From assembly GCA_031430315.1 (NCBI GenBank), contig JANPBI010000211.1, forward strand, positions 1 to 5,833: 5,833 bases of DNA, in the 5' to 3' direction. The notes under the pieces were generated by a model. That model was not told the DNA's origin and made no database searches. It saw nothing but the letters and a program-made list of their open reading frames with translations. Position numbers and translations under genes: made by a program. Numbering within the stretch: position 1 is the stretch's first letter; the number at the start of each line of letters is the position of its first letter. Positions 1 through 5,833 of this stretch are shown in pieces. Source of the stretch: JAJNPS01 sp031430315. Its GTDB lineage: Bacteria > Pseudomonadota > Alphaproteobacteria > Rhodobacterales > Rhodobacteraceae.

Positions 1-824
1 CCGCCAAGGCGACGCATCAACCACATGTAAGCCGTCACGGTGATCAGCATGATCACCACCAACGACACCGCGACCGATGCCCCAAAGGCCCAGTTGCGCG
101 ATTGCAGGAACAGATCGACCAGCGCATTGCCGATGAAGAACACTATCCCCCCGCCCAGCATAGCCGGGATCAGGAACTCGCCCATCAGAAGGATGAAGAC
201 CAGCATGCAGCCTGTGGCAATGCCAGGAAGCGACAGGGGCAGAGTGACCTGCAGGAAGCTCTGCAAAGGCGGGGCACCGAGGTCGGCTGAAGCCTCCAGC
301 AGCCGTTTGTCCAGCCGTTCAAGGCTGACATAGATCGGCAGCACCATCAGCGGCAGATAGCCGTAGACGATCCCGGTCAACACCGCGAAGGGCGTGTTAA
401 TCAGCCGGATCGGGCCGAGCCCCAGCCAGTCGATCAATGCTGGCAGACCCTGACCGCCAAGGATGAAGATCCAAGCATAACTGCGGATCAGGATCGAGGT
501 CCAGAACGGCACGATCACCAGGATCAAAAGCAGCGTGCGCCATTTCGGATCGGCGCGCATGGCCAGGAAATAGGCCAGCGGATAGGCGATGATCAGCGAC
601 ATGAGCGTGCCCAAGGGCGCCAGCGTCAGGGTGTTGACAAAGGCGGTCCAGCGGGCCGGCAGATTGGCATATTGTTCGAAAGTAAAGGCGGGGACGAAGC
701 CGCCCGCCGCCTCTCTTTCGCCAAAGCTTGCCACAACAACGAAACACAGCGGCGCCACCAGCATGACCGCGAACCAAAGACCTGCGGGGGCCAATAGCAA
801 TCCTGTGGACAGCCGCCGTTGCAT
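1..824 (-). CDS. potB: Polyamine-type ABC transporter permease (PotB/PotH family), cut by left window edge
   Basis: This is an inner-membrane permease subunit of a spermidine/putrescine-class importer; it would pair with a second permease and carry substrate handed over by the periplasmic binding protein. Reading the minus strand from ATG at 824 gives 274 residues without a stop up to the window edge. Hydrophobic segments lie at about residues 9-34, 62-88, 97-122, 146-168, 202-223 and 246-270. The cytoplasmic EAA loop, which docks on the ATPase, is at about 177-201 (EASADLGAP, then LPLSLPG). The stretch PFWTSILIRSYAW at 106-118 is typical of PotB/PotH. The family is usually 275-300 residues, so only a short C-terminal tail is missing. 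The start lies 4 bases after the binding-protein stop and has no clear Shine-Dalgarno, suggesting translational coupling. The symbol names the family; orthology to E. coli potB rather than potH is not settled. Confidence 0.93.
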   Translation of the reverse strand, partial: MQRRLSTGLLLAPAGLWFAVMLVAPLCFVVVASFGEREAAGGFVPAFTFEQYANLPARWTAFVNTLTLAPLGTLMSLIIAYPLAYFLAMRADPKWRTLLLILVIVPFWTSILIRSYAWIFILGGQGLPALIDWLGLGPIRLINTPFAVLTGIVYGYLPLMVLPIYVSLERLDKRLLEASADLGAPPLQSFLQVTLPLSLPGIATGCMLVFILLMGEFLIPAMLGGGIVFFIGNALVDLFLQSRNWAFGASVAVSLVVIMLITVTAYMWLMRRLG

Positions 825-828
825 GGCG

Positions 829-1989
829 TCAGGCCGACTTGAACCGGGCCATCAGCTCTGCCCGGTTGGGGTCGGTCAGCGTGGCCGCCGCCCCGAATTC
901 CAGCGCACTGAGCAGGTCTGCCGCCGGATAAAGGATCGGGTCGTTCAGCACCTCGGGGGGCAACAAGGCATCGACCCGCTTGTCGGCCACCGGATATCCA
1001 TGGAACAGGGCCTCTTTGGCGTTGACCGCAGGCGTCAGCAGATAGTTGATCAGTGCATAGGCGGCATCGCGGTGCGGAGCGCCTTTCGGGATGGCGTAGA
1101 AGTCCGACCACAACTCGCCGCCTTCCTTTCCAAGGACATAGACGATCTCTGGCATGTCGCGGTTGAGCTGCTTGCCGTCGCCGGTCCAGCAGATGGTCAT
1201 CCAAGCATCCCCCGACCGCATCGACGGCTGGTAGTCCGAGCTGATGGCAAAGAGATGCGGCTTGGTGGCCAACAAGAGTTCTTCGGCCTTGGCCAGCTCC
1301 GCCGGATCGACCGAGTTGAAGGAATAGCCAAAAGCCTTGAGCGCGCCGCCGATCGTGGTCAACTGATAATCATGAACCATGGTGCGGCCGGTGAAGTCGG
1401 TCTGGGTGCGTTCAAAGAATTCCTTCCATGTGGCGGGGGTGGTGCCGCCGGTATGGTTGGTGTTAACGGCAAAGCCAGTAGTGCCCCAGTTTTTGGACAC
1501 GGCGTAAACCTTGTCATTGACGGTGCCTGGTCCGGCAAAGCGCGGATCAAAGCTGGCGGCGTCGTAATTGGGTAGCAGGGTCATGTCCAAGGGCTCGATC
1601 AGGTCTTGCTCGACGTAAGTGGTGATCGTGTAATTCGTCGGCACGAAGACGTCCCAGCCCGAGCCGCCCGCCTGAAGTTTTGCCAGCATTTCCTCGTTCG
1701 AGCCGAAGACATTGACCTGTACCGCCGCCCCAGTGTCAGCGGCAAAGGCATCAAAGTTCGCCGGATCGTGGTAGTTGGGCCAGGTCGCCAGGATCACGCG
1801 GTCGCCGATATTGGCCTGGGCATGGGCGGGGCGCGGCCACAGTCCCGGCATCGCGGCCCCCAAAACGGCAGAGGCTGTTCCAAGGCCGGTCACCCCCAGG
1901 AAATGGCGGCGCGTGACAGAGCCTTTTTGCAGACGGCGCAACTCTTGCATGAACTTCTGCTTGGAGATGTGGTCGATCTTGTCGGTCAT
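829..1989 (-). CDS. potD: Polyamine-type ABC transporter periplasmic substrate-binding protein (PotD/PotF family), Tat-exported
   Basis: This 386-residue periplasmic receptor captures the substrate for the importer encoded around it. A twin-arginine signal is visible: SVTRRHFLG at 24-32, a hydrophobic stretch to about 50, and a likely cleavage after AHA at 55-57. The mature part shows family features: W70-PNY73 near the start, SNEEMLAKLQAGG at 97-109, DVFVPTNY at 113-120, W268-TGD, and LWSDFYAIPKG at 293-303. By recalled alignment with E. coli PotD, W70/Y73, Y120, W268, W294 and D296 fall on residues that contact spermidine (W34/Y37, Y85, W229, W255, D257), so a polyamine or similar cation is likely. 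The PotD acidic pair near D168/E171 is not clearly kept, so exact specificity is uncertain. The start at 1989 has a good ribosome site. It lies 30 bases after the ATPase gene and 4 before the permease. The symbol names the family, not proven orthology. Confidence 0.94.
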   Translation of the reverse strand: MTDKIDHISKQKFMQELRRLQKGSVTRRHFLGVTGLGTASAVLGAAMPGLWPRPAHAQANIGDRVILATWPNYHDPANFDAFAADTGAAVQVNVFGSNEEMLAKLQAGGSGWDVFVPTNYTITTYVEQDLIEPLDMTLLPNYDAASFDPRFAGPGTVNDKVYAVSKNWGTTGFAVNTNHTGGTTPATWKEFFERTQTDFTGRTMVHDYQLTTIGGALKAFGYSFNSVDPAELAKAEELLLATKPHLFAISSDYQPSMRSGDAWMTICWTGDGKQLNRDMPEIVYVLGKEGGELWSDFYAIPKGAPHRDAAYALINYLLTPAVNAKEALFHGYPVADKRVDALLPPEVLNDPILYPAADLLSALEFGAAATLTDPNRAELMARFKSA

Positions 1990-1997
1990 AGCGGACG

Positions 1998-2004
1998 TCT
2001 CCTT
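1998..2004 (-). promoter_or_regulatory. Strong Shine-Dalgarno for the binding-protein gene
   Basis: The minus strand reads AAGGAGA, ending 8 bases before ATG at 1989 (GGAG to ATG gap of 9). It fixes the start codon. The ATPase and permease starts in the same operon have no comparable site, so the binding protein is probably translated more strongly, as expected because importers need it in excess. Confidence 0.75.
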
Positions 2005-2019
2005 GTGGGTTGGTGTCGT

Positions 2020-3150
2020 TCAGTCCTGTTCGAGTATCAAGCCTGCCCCAGCGGCCCAGGTCAGGTAGCCTGCGGCGCCCGGGGCAAAGCTGCCTTCGGT
2101 CGTGTCGGCCTGGCGCGCGACCAGGACGAGCAGATCGCCTAGGCTTGCGTGCCGGACCAGATATTCGGTGTGTTCGCCCAGAAAGATGCGGTTGATGACC
2201 GTGACAGGCTCAGCCCCGTCGCGGACGCTGTGGGTCAACCCGATCTGTTCGGGCCGGATGCTAAGCGCGACAGCCGCGCCCGGTGTCATGGAAACGGCCA
2301 GCCGCCCGGAAAACCGTTGGCCCGACGCGGTTTCGATCTGGCCTGTGCCATCCGCAACCGCGATGAGCCTGCCCTCGACAAAGTTGGATTTTCCCACGAA
2401 ATCGGCGACATAGCGGCTAACCGGCTGGTCATAAAGGGCGGTGGGCGACCCCGATTGCACGATCCGACCGCTGCGCATGATGCAGATGCGATCCGACATG
2501 GACAGCGCCTCTTCCTGGTCATGCGTGACCAGCACAAAGGTGATGCCAAGCTGGCGCTGCAGGGTCTGCAGTTCGATCTGCATTTCGCGACGCAGTTTGC
2601 GGTCAAGTGCGGCAAGAGGTTCATCCAAAAGCAGGATCTTTGGTTCGTTGACGATGGCGCGGGCCAGCGCCACGCGCTGCTGCTGGCCGCCCGACATTTC
2701 CCAGACGCGACGGGGACCAAAGCCGGACAGGCGCACCATGTCGAGGGCGCGGCCTACCTTGCGCGCGATGTCGGCGCGGTCCGGGCGAGGCCGCCGTTGG
2801 CGTAGGCCATAGGCGATATTGTCGGCGACGTTCAGATGCGGGAACAGCCCGTAATGCTGAAAGACCATATTGACCGGTCGCCGATAGGCTGGCAGGCCGG
2901 TAACATTCTCGCCGTCAAGCCACACAGCGCCAGACGTCGGTGTCTCAAACCCTGCCAGCATCCGCAGGGCCGTGGTCTTGCCGCAGCCCGACGGGCCGAG
3001 AAAGGACAGAAACTCGCCGCGCGCGATTGTGAAATCCAGCGCGTCCGCCGCCACGACAGTGCCATAACGCTTGGTTGCGGCCCGAAACTCGGCGATCAGT
3101 GGCGTATCTGCCCTGTCACCGGTTACACTGCTGGGCAGGGGACTTTGCAT
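2020..3150 (-). CDS. potA: Polyamine-type ABC transporter ATP-binding protein (PotA family)
   Basis: This 376-residue cytoplasmic ATPase powers the importer. All ABC motifs are intact: A-loop Tyr29, Walker A GPSGCGKTT at 52-60, Q-loop Gln98 in VFQHYGLFPH, signature MSGGQQQR at 152-159, Walker B ILLLDEP at 172-178, D-loop AALD at 180-183 and switch His210 in VTHDQEE. A C-terminal TOBE-like regulatory domain covers about 256-372 and contains RPEQIGL at 299-305. The length matches PotA (E. coli about 378). It is the first gene of the operon and faces the regulator gene across 99 bases. The chosen ATG lies 28 residues before the A-loop, and no better start is seen downstream. The nearest purine-rich stretch (AGGATAG) is too far upstream to be a good Shine-Dalgarno. 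CysA/PotG/FbpC-type ATPases look similar; the neighbouring PotD-type receptor is what points to polyamine. Confidence 0.95.
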   Translation of the reverse strand: MQSPLPSSVTGDRADTPLIAEFRAATKRYGTVVAADALDFTIARGEFLSFLGPSGCGKTTALRMLAGFETPTSGAVWLDGENVTGLPAYRRPVNMVFQHYGLFPHLNVADNIAYGLRQRRPRPDRADIARKVGRALDMVRLSGFGPRRVWEMSGGQQQRVALARAIVNEPKILLLDEPLAALDRKLRREMQIELQTLQRQLGITFVLVTHDQEEALSMSDRICIMRSGRIVQSGSPTALYDQPVSRYVADFVGKSNFVEGRLIAVADGTGQIETASGQRFSGRLAVSMTPGAAVALSIRPEQIGLTHSVRDGAEPVTVINRIFLGEHTEYLVRHASLGDLLVLVARQADTTEGSFAPGAAGYLTWAAGAGLILEQD

Positions 3151-3174
3151 GGCGGCGCGACTATCCTATGAAAC

Positions 3175-3188
3175 ACCCCAAAGGGTAG
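3175..3188. promoter_or_regulatory. Possible operator 1: ACCC-CAAA-GGGT dyad
   Basis: Perfect 4-base arms ACCC (3175-3178) and GGGT (3183-3186) surround CAAA and are followed by AG. It resembles the second dyad 37 bases away in centre, arms and trailing GTAG. A short dyad can arise by chance; the repetition within one small divergent gap is what makes it notable. Binding by the adjacent LuxR-type protein is inference. Confidence 0.35.
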
Positions 3189-3210
3189 GAAAAGACCAGT
3201 TGGCTGTATA

Positions 3211-3227
3211 TACCACAAATGGGGTAG
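3211..3227. promoter_or_regulatory. Possible operator 2: TACCACAAATGGGGTAG dyad
   Basis: The arms CCA (3213-3215) and TGG (3220-3222) surround CAAA (3216-3219), with outer TACC at 3211-3214 and GGTA at 3223-3226. It shares the ACC-n-CAAA-n-GG layout and trailing GTAG with operator 1. It overlaps the end of the TATATA element, so a bound protein there could affect RNA polymerase at a promoter using that element. Confidence 0.35.
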
Positions 3228-3249
3228 CCTGCCCCTGCGGTCCCTGCGG

Positions 3250-4044
3250 ATGACGTCAGTTTCCTGGGCGCCATTGGCGGCTGATGTGGTCGCCGCCCTG
3301 GAGACCCCTGAGCTGCCGCAAGCCTTGACGGCCCTGTTGCGGCAGGTGGCTCCCTTCACCCATACAGTCGCATTCGGATATTACGGAACGGCGCGGCCCC
3401 TGGACCTTCACGACGATTTTCCACACGGAAAACGCAAGGTTTTCGTGACTGACTACCAGGCCGGACCCTTTTTGCTGGACCCGTTCTACCTTGCGGCGAT
3501 CGGTTCCGTTTCCCCTGGACTTTACCGGTTGCGCGACCTGGCACCGGACCGGTTCTACCAGGGGGAGTACTTCCGCAACTACTACATCCAGACAGGTCTT
3601 GCCGAAGAAATCGCCTATTTTGTCGATCTGCCGCAAGAGATGACGCTGGTCTTGTCGCTGATGCGGACCGAGCGGACGTTTTCGCAAAAAGCGTTTGTGG
3701 CGTTACAGGCGGTTTATCCCTTTGTGGCGTCAGTTGCCCGCCGCCACTGGTCAGCGCTGGGCCTGCAATTTGGCGAAGGCGGAAAACCGAGCGGGCGGCA
3801 AAGACTGCGCGGCCGCGTGGCGCATGATTTCGGCAGTTTCGGCGAAGGCGTGCTGACCCCAAGGGAACGCCAGGTGGCGGAGTTTACGCTCAAAGGCCAT
3901 TCCGCAGAATCCGCGGGACAGATCCTGGGCATCTCGCCCGGCACGGTGCGGATCCATCGGCGCAACATCTACGCCAAGCTGCAAATCAATTCACAAGGAG
4001 AGCTGTTTTCGCGGTTTCTCGATACGCTGGTGGATCAGGCCTGA
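3250..4044 (+). CDS. LuxR-family transcriptional regulator with unrecognised N-terminal sensor domain
   Basis: This 264-residue cytoplasmic DNA-binding protein has a classic LuxR/NarL (GerE-type) helix-turn-helix at about 202-257: LTPRERQVAEF, then SAESAGQILGIS, the recognition helix around SPGTVRIHRRNIYAKL, and the closing helix with the family's typical hydrophobics. The first 200 residues show no phospho-acceptor receiver layout, and I cannot match them to the acyl-homoserine-lactone domain. They are rich in aromatics, especially FLLDPFY at 74-80 and EYFRNYY at 106-112, followed by GLAEEIAYF at 116-124, and could form a small-molecule pocket (GAF/PAS-like is possible but not shown). The gene is divergent from the importer operon, so control of that operon, perhaps in response to its substrate, is the natural inference. 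No Shine-Dalgarno precedes ATG 3250; a tandem CCCTGCGG occupies that place. An alternative start further in is possible but not obvious. Confidence 0.92.
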   Translation: MTSVSWAPLAADVVAALETPELPQALTALLRQVAPFTHTVAFGYYGTARPLDLHDDFPHGKRKVFVTDYQAGPFLLDPFYLAAIGSVSPGLYRLRDLAPDRFYQGEYFRNYYIQTGLAEEIAYFVDLPQEMTLVLSLMRTERTFSQKAFVALQAVYPFVASVARRHWSALGLQFGEGGKPSGRQRLRGRVAHDFGSFGEGVLTPRERQVAEFTLKGHSAESAGQILGISPGTVRIHRRNIYAKLQINSQGELFSRFLDTLVDQA

Positions 4045-4072
4045 CCCCCCCCATGCGGCCATGCGATAGGGT
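4045..4072. other. Short convergent gap between regulator and VWA gene, no clear terminator
   Basis: The two genes end head to head with 28 bases between their stop codons. It holds a run of eight C and a weak CATG-CGGC-CATG dyad (4052-4063), with no T tract on either side, so I cannot call an intrinsic terminator. Transcripts from the two sides may overlap or end by Rho. Confidence 0.4.
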
Positions 4073-5713
4073 TTAGGGCACGGTGATTTCGGTCCGCTCG
4101 CCGGGTTTGACCGTCGCCGTCGCCTCGGACAGGGTCTCGCCGCGCTTGACCACGATCAGGTAGTCGCCGCCGGGTGCCACAAGGGATTTTTCGGCCGCAT
4201 AGTCGAAACTACGCTGGGCGCGGTTGCCGCTGATGTCGGCCTTGGCATCCAGCACTTCGATCTGGGACGCGCCCGGCGCGGTAATGGCCAGAACGCCCGC
4301 ATTCAGGATCACCTTGACCTCGGTCCGCTCGCCGGGTTTCACCGCAAAGGGGACGTCGCCAACGGCAGCACCTTGCTGGATCCGGGCGGTGTACTCGCCG
4401 GGCGGCAGGGTAAAGGTCTGGCCCGGACCGTAACTGATGGCGATGCTGGTCTGGCTGCCATCCAGTGCCTTTTGCGCCGCCAGGATTTCCACGTAATGCT
4501 GGGTCGTATCCATCACCATGCCCTCGACGTAAAAGGCATCGACAACGGCGACGCCGGCCCCGGCAATGATGTCTTTTTCGACTGTCTGGCCGGGTGCAAC
4601 GGCTACGGTTTCGGTCACTGTCGCCTCGCCGATCTTCATGGCGACCTGGATGTCCCCGGCGGGCACGACAATTGTTGTTTCGCCGTAGTGGGTGGCATCC
4701 AGTCCGGCGGGACCTGTCAGGTAAAGCGATGCGCCGCTGTCGACCTCGGCCCCTTCGGCAACGCGCGGGCGCAGGGTCAGGATCCCGGCGTTCAAGATGA
4801 CCTGCGGTTCCAGCAAGACGTCGTCAGACAGGGTGATGTCCTGTTCGGCCCGGGCTTCGCCAATGCGCGCGACCATGCGGTAGGTGCCCGCAGGCAGGCG
4901 GCCGCGGTACTGGTTGTATTCGGTGGCAATGCCTTCGCCCCGGTCGCCGTTGCTGGCGATGGTGTAGAATTCCCACGCGTGGCCATCAGTGATTTCTGTC
5001 CCACCTTCGGTCAGGTACAGCTTTGGCGCGATGTTGAACTCGACCGCGGCGGGCGGCGCGGGTTCCGGCGCGGGCGCGGGCTCTGGTTCAGGTTCAGGTT
5101 GCGCGACGGCAACGGTGGTCTTCAAGGCTTCGACCAGGGTGCCTGCGTCCTTGGCCTCGATATAAAGGCCGCCGGTGTTTTCGGTTAGGCAGGCGACGGT
5201 CGCGCCCTCGTCGGCGGTCAGGCCAAAGCCGACGACATGAGCAGTGAAATCCACGCCCGATGCCTCAAGTTCAGTCCCCAGCGCGCAGGGGTCAGCCTCG
5301 CAGGTCTCAATGCCATCGGTGATCAGGATGACGGTCGCTTTTTCTTCGGTTGATTTCAGTTCGCTGGCGGCACGACGGACCGCTTCGGTCAAGGGCGTCT
5401 TGCCCAGGAACTGCATCGCGTTGGCGGCATCCGTTATGGCCGCAGCGGTGCCCGGTCCTGGCGGCACGACCAACTCAATGTCGTCGCAACTGCCCTTTTC
5501 GCGGTGGCCATAGGCTATCAAGCCGATCTCGCTGTCGCCGGGGATCCCCGCCAGCACGGACCCCAAAGCCTCGCGTGCGATCTCCAGTTTGGCGCGCCCG
5601 TCGATCTGGCCCCACATCGACCCGGAAGCATCCAGGACGATGATCGATTTGCCCTCGGCTTGGGCAAGGACTGGAAAAATGAGGGCCGCAAAGACAAGGG
5701 CAAAAAGGCGCAT
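4073..5713 (-). CDS. Secreted von Willebrand factor A domain protein with four C-terminal beta-rich modules
   Basis: This 546-residue protein has a Sec signal peptide at 1-19 (MRLFALVFAALIF, cut after AQA). A VWA domain covers about 22-203 with a complete metal-ion-dependent adhesion site: DASGS at 28-32, Thr106 in GKTPLTEAV, and Asp133 in ITDGIETC. It has four cysteines, all inside the VWA domain (76, 138, 143, 175), which could form two disulfides in the periplasm. A Glu/Pro/Ala linker spans 205-222. Four related modules follow (about 226-310, 311-387, 388-473, 474-546), each with a P-x-G turn, a beta strand and often a PGxxxxxxV ending. There is no C-terminal membrane segment, so it is probably soluble in the periplasm or exported. 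VWA domains bind proteins through Mg2+; the partner is unknown. ATG 5713 is chosen over ATG 5749 because it gives a clean signal peptide and a good ribosome site. It converges on the regulator and is not part of the importer operon. Confidence 0.88.
   Translation of the reverse strand: MRLFALVFAALIFPVLAQAEGKSIIVLDASGSMWGQIDGRAKLEIAREALGSVLAGIPGDSEIGLIAYGHREKGSCDDIELVVPPGPGTAAAITDAANAMQFLGKTPLTEAVRRAASELKSTEEKATVILITDGIETCEADPCALGTELEASGVDFTAHVVGFGLTADEGATVACLTENTGGLYIEAKDAGTLVEALKTTVAVAQPEPEPEPAPAPEPAPPAAVEFNIAPKLYLTEGGTEITDGHAWEFYTIASNGDRGEGIATEYNQYRGRLPAGTYRMVARIGEARAEQDITLSDDVLLEPQVILNAGILTLRPRVAEGAEVDSGASLYLTGPAGLDATHYGETTIVVPAGDIQVAMKIGEATVTETVAVAPGQTVEKDIIAGAGVAVVDAFYVEGMVMDTTQHYVEILAAQKALDGSQTSIAISYGPGQTFTLPPGEYTARIQQGAAVGDVPFAVKPGERTEVKVILNAGVLAITAPGASQIEVLDAKADISGNRAQRSFDYAAEKSLVAPGGDYLIVVKRGETLSEATATVKPGERTEITVP
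4076..5038 (-). repeat. Four tandem beta-rich modules within the VWA protein
   Basis: The repeats are visible by eye in the protein: PAGTYRMVARIGEA (274-287), PAGDIQVAMKIGEA (351-364), PPGEYTARIQQGAA (437-450) and PGGDYLIVVKRGET (514-527). Modules 2-4 continue into AVAPGQTVEKDI, AVKPGERTEVKV and TVKPGERTEITV. Module borders carry VILNAGIL, AGAGVAVV and VILNAGVL. The pattern is like PEGA or carboxypeptidase-regulatory-like beta sandwiches; the family assignment is inference. At DNA level the last two modules share an identical 20-base stretch (4089-4108 and 4320-4339), which encodes the KPGERTE region. Confidence 0.75.
5048..5101 (-). repeat. Low-complexity Glu/Pro/Ala linker
   Basis: Residues 205-222 of the VWA protein (QPEPEPEPAPAPEPAPPA) come from a GC-rich, hexamer-like DNA tract. 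It separates the VWA domain from the beta-rich modules and is expected to be an extended, flexible spacer. Such tracts vary in length between strains by slippage. Confidence 0.7.
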
Positions 5714-5721
5714 CCGGGACG

Positions 5722-5725
5722 CTCC
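5722..5725 (-). promoter_or_regulatory. Shine-Dalgarno deciding the VWA gene start
   Basis: GGAG on the minus strand lies 8 bases before ATG 5713. The longer reading frame from ATG 5749 would add 12 residues (MTYCRHDFGASR) ahead of the signal peptide and would overlap the predicted -10 element, so 5713 is preferred. Confidence 0.65.
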
Positions 5726-5748
5726 GAAATCATGACGGCAATAGGTCA

Positions 5749-5777
5749 AGCGTAGGCGGCGGCGCTTTGGCGGTCAA
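5749..5777 (-). promoter_or_regulatory. Sigma70-type promoter candidate for the VWA gene
   Basis: On the minus strand, TTGACC (5777-5772, five of six consensus bases) is followed after exactly 17 bases by TACGCT (5754-5749, three of six, with the key T-A-T positions kept). A start near 5742 would give a leader of about 30 bases before ATG 5713. The -35 is good and the -10 is weak, as is common in GC-rich alphaproteobacteria. Confidence 0.5.
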
Positions 5778-5806
5778 TCCACCTGTGATTGTGGGCCAAA
5801 AGCAGC

Positions 5807-5832
5807 AAAAAGGGGTCTTCGGGAGTAAACCC
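5807..5832 (-). terminator. Possible intrinsic terminator of a gene beyond the right edge
   Basis: Minus strand: GGGTTT (5832-5827), loop of 8, AGACCC (5818-5813; one G-U pair), then C and TTTTT (5811-5807). A competing hairpin CGGG-TTTACT-CCCG (5833-5820) overlaps it. The stem is short and the window edge cuts the upstream side, so this is tentative. It would insulate the VWA gene promoter from an upstream minus-strand gene. Confidence 0.3.
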
Positions 5833-5833
5833 G

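Larger units (their letters stand above)
3151..3249. promoter_or_regulatory. Divergent control region between importer operon and LuxR-type regulator
   Basis: These 99 bases must hold promoters for both directions. They are locally more AT-rich than the flanking genes around 3186-3220. TATATA at 3207-3212 is self-complementary and could serve as a -10 element in either direction, but no convincing -35 lies 16-18 bases from it on either strand. TAGGAT on the minus strand at 3163-3168 is another weak -10 candidate for the ATPase gene. Transcription starts therefore cannot be fixed from sequence. Two related dyads, described separately, flank TATATA and could be operator sites. Confidence 0.55.

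Noticed and set aside
626..1204. Minus-strand open frame of 192 codons across the receptor/permease junction
   Set aside because: It lies in a different frame from both real genes; its product is Arg/Pro/Cys-rich and lacks the membrane segments seen in the true permease frame.
589..1575. Long plus-strand open frame of 328 codons
   Set aside because: It is antisense to the permease and receptor genes, has low-complexity composition and no recognisable domain, and the opposite strand encodes convincing family motifs.
2149..2805. Plus-strand open frame of 218 codons
   Set aside because: It is a mirror of the ATPase gene, which has every ABC motif intact on the minus strand.
4064..4079. TAGGGTTTAGGG telomere-like repeat in the convergent gap
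   Set aside because: Only two units, overlapping the stop codon of the VWA gene; best explained by chance.
4373..5188. Plus-strand open frame of 271 codons
   Set aside because: It is antisense to the VWA gene, whose repeats and signal peptide are clear; the antisense product is Gly/Asp/Arg-rich without a domain.
5714..5749. Upstream ATG for the VWA gene (adds 12 residues)
   Set aside because: It would put charged residues and a cysteine before the signal peptide, lacks a ribosome site, and overlaps the predicted promoter -10.
5820..5833. Hairpin CGGG-AGTAAA-CCCG at the right edge as a standalone regulatory element
   Set aside because: It is a four-base stem cut by the window end; it is mentioned only as a competitor of the tentative terminator.

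Overview
The window reads as a GC-rich proteobacterial chromosome segment. The coding style and the arrangement (a polyamine-type ABC transporter with a divergent LuxR-type regulator) suggest an alphaproteobacterium, possibly Rhodobacteraceae. That placement is inference from style, not from a marker gene. There is no RNA gene, insertion sequence, phage gene or CRISPR array. About 96% of the window is coding.

Positions 1-3150 (minus strand) hold three genes of a polyamine/PotD-type ABC importer, transcribed right to left: ATPase (2020-3150), periplasmic binding protein with a twin-arginine signal (829-1989), and first permease (from 824 to the left edge, where it is cut within a few residues of its expected C-terminus). 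The gaps are 30 and 4 bases, so this is one operon. A second permease (PotC/PotI type) should follow beyond position 1. The binding protein keeps several aromatic and acidic positions that contact spermidine in E. coli PotD, which supports a polyamine or related cationic substrate.

Positions 3151-3249 are a 99-base divergent control region. It contains two similar imperfect dyads with a shared CAAA centre, a TATATA element, and a tandem 8-base repeat abutting the next start codon. The gene at 3250-4044 (plus) is a LuxR/NarL-type regulator with a C-terminal HTH and an aromatic-rich N-terminal domain that I do not recognise as an acyl-homoserine-lactone or receiver domain. It is the obvious candidate for local control of the importer.

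The gene at 4073-5713 (minus) converges on the regulator. It encodes a secreted protein: Sec signal peptide, von Willebrand factor A domain with an intact metal site, Glu/Pro linker, then four related beta-rich modules. It has its own recognisable promoter and ribosome binding site and is probably functionally separate from the importer. At the right edge there is a possible terminator of an upstream minus-strand gene.

I see no clearly new system. The points most worth a second look are the regulator/dyad/importer module and the four-module VWA protein.
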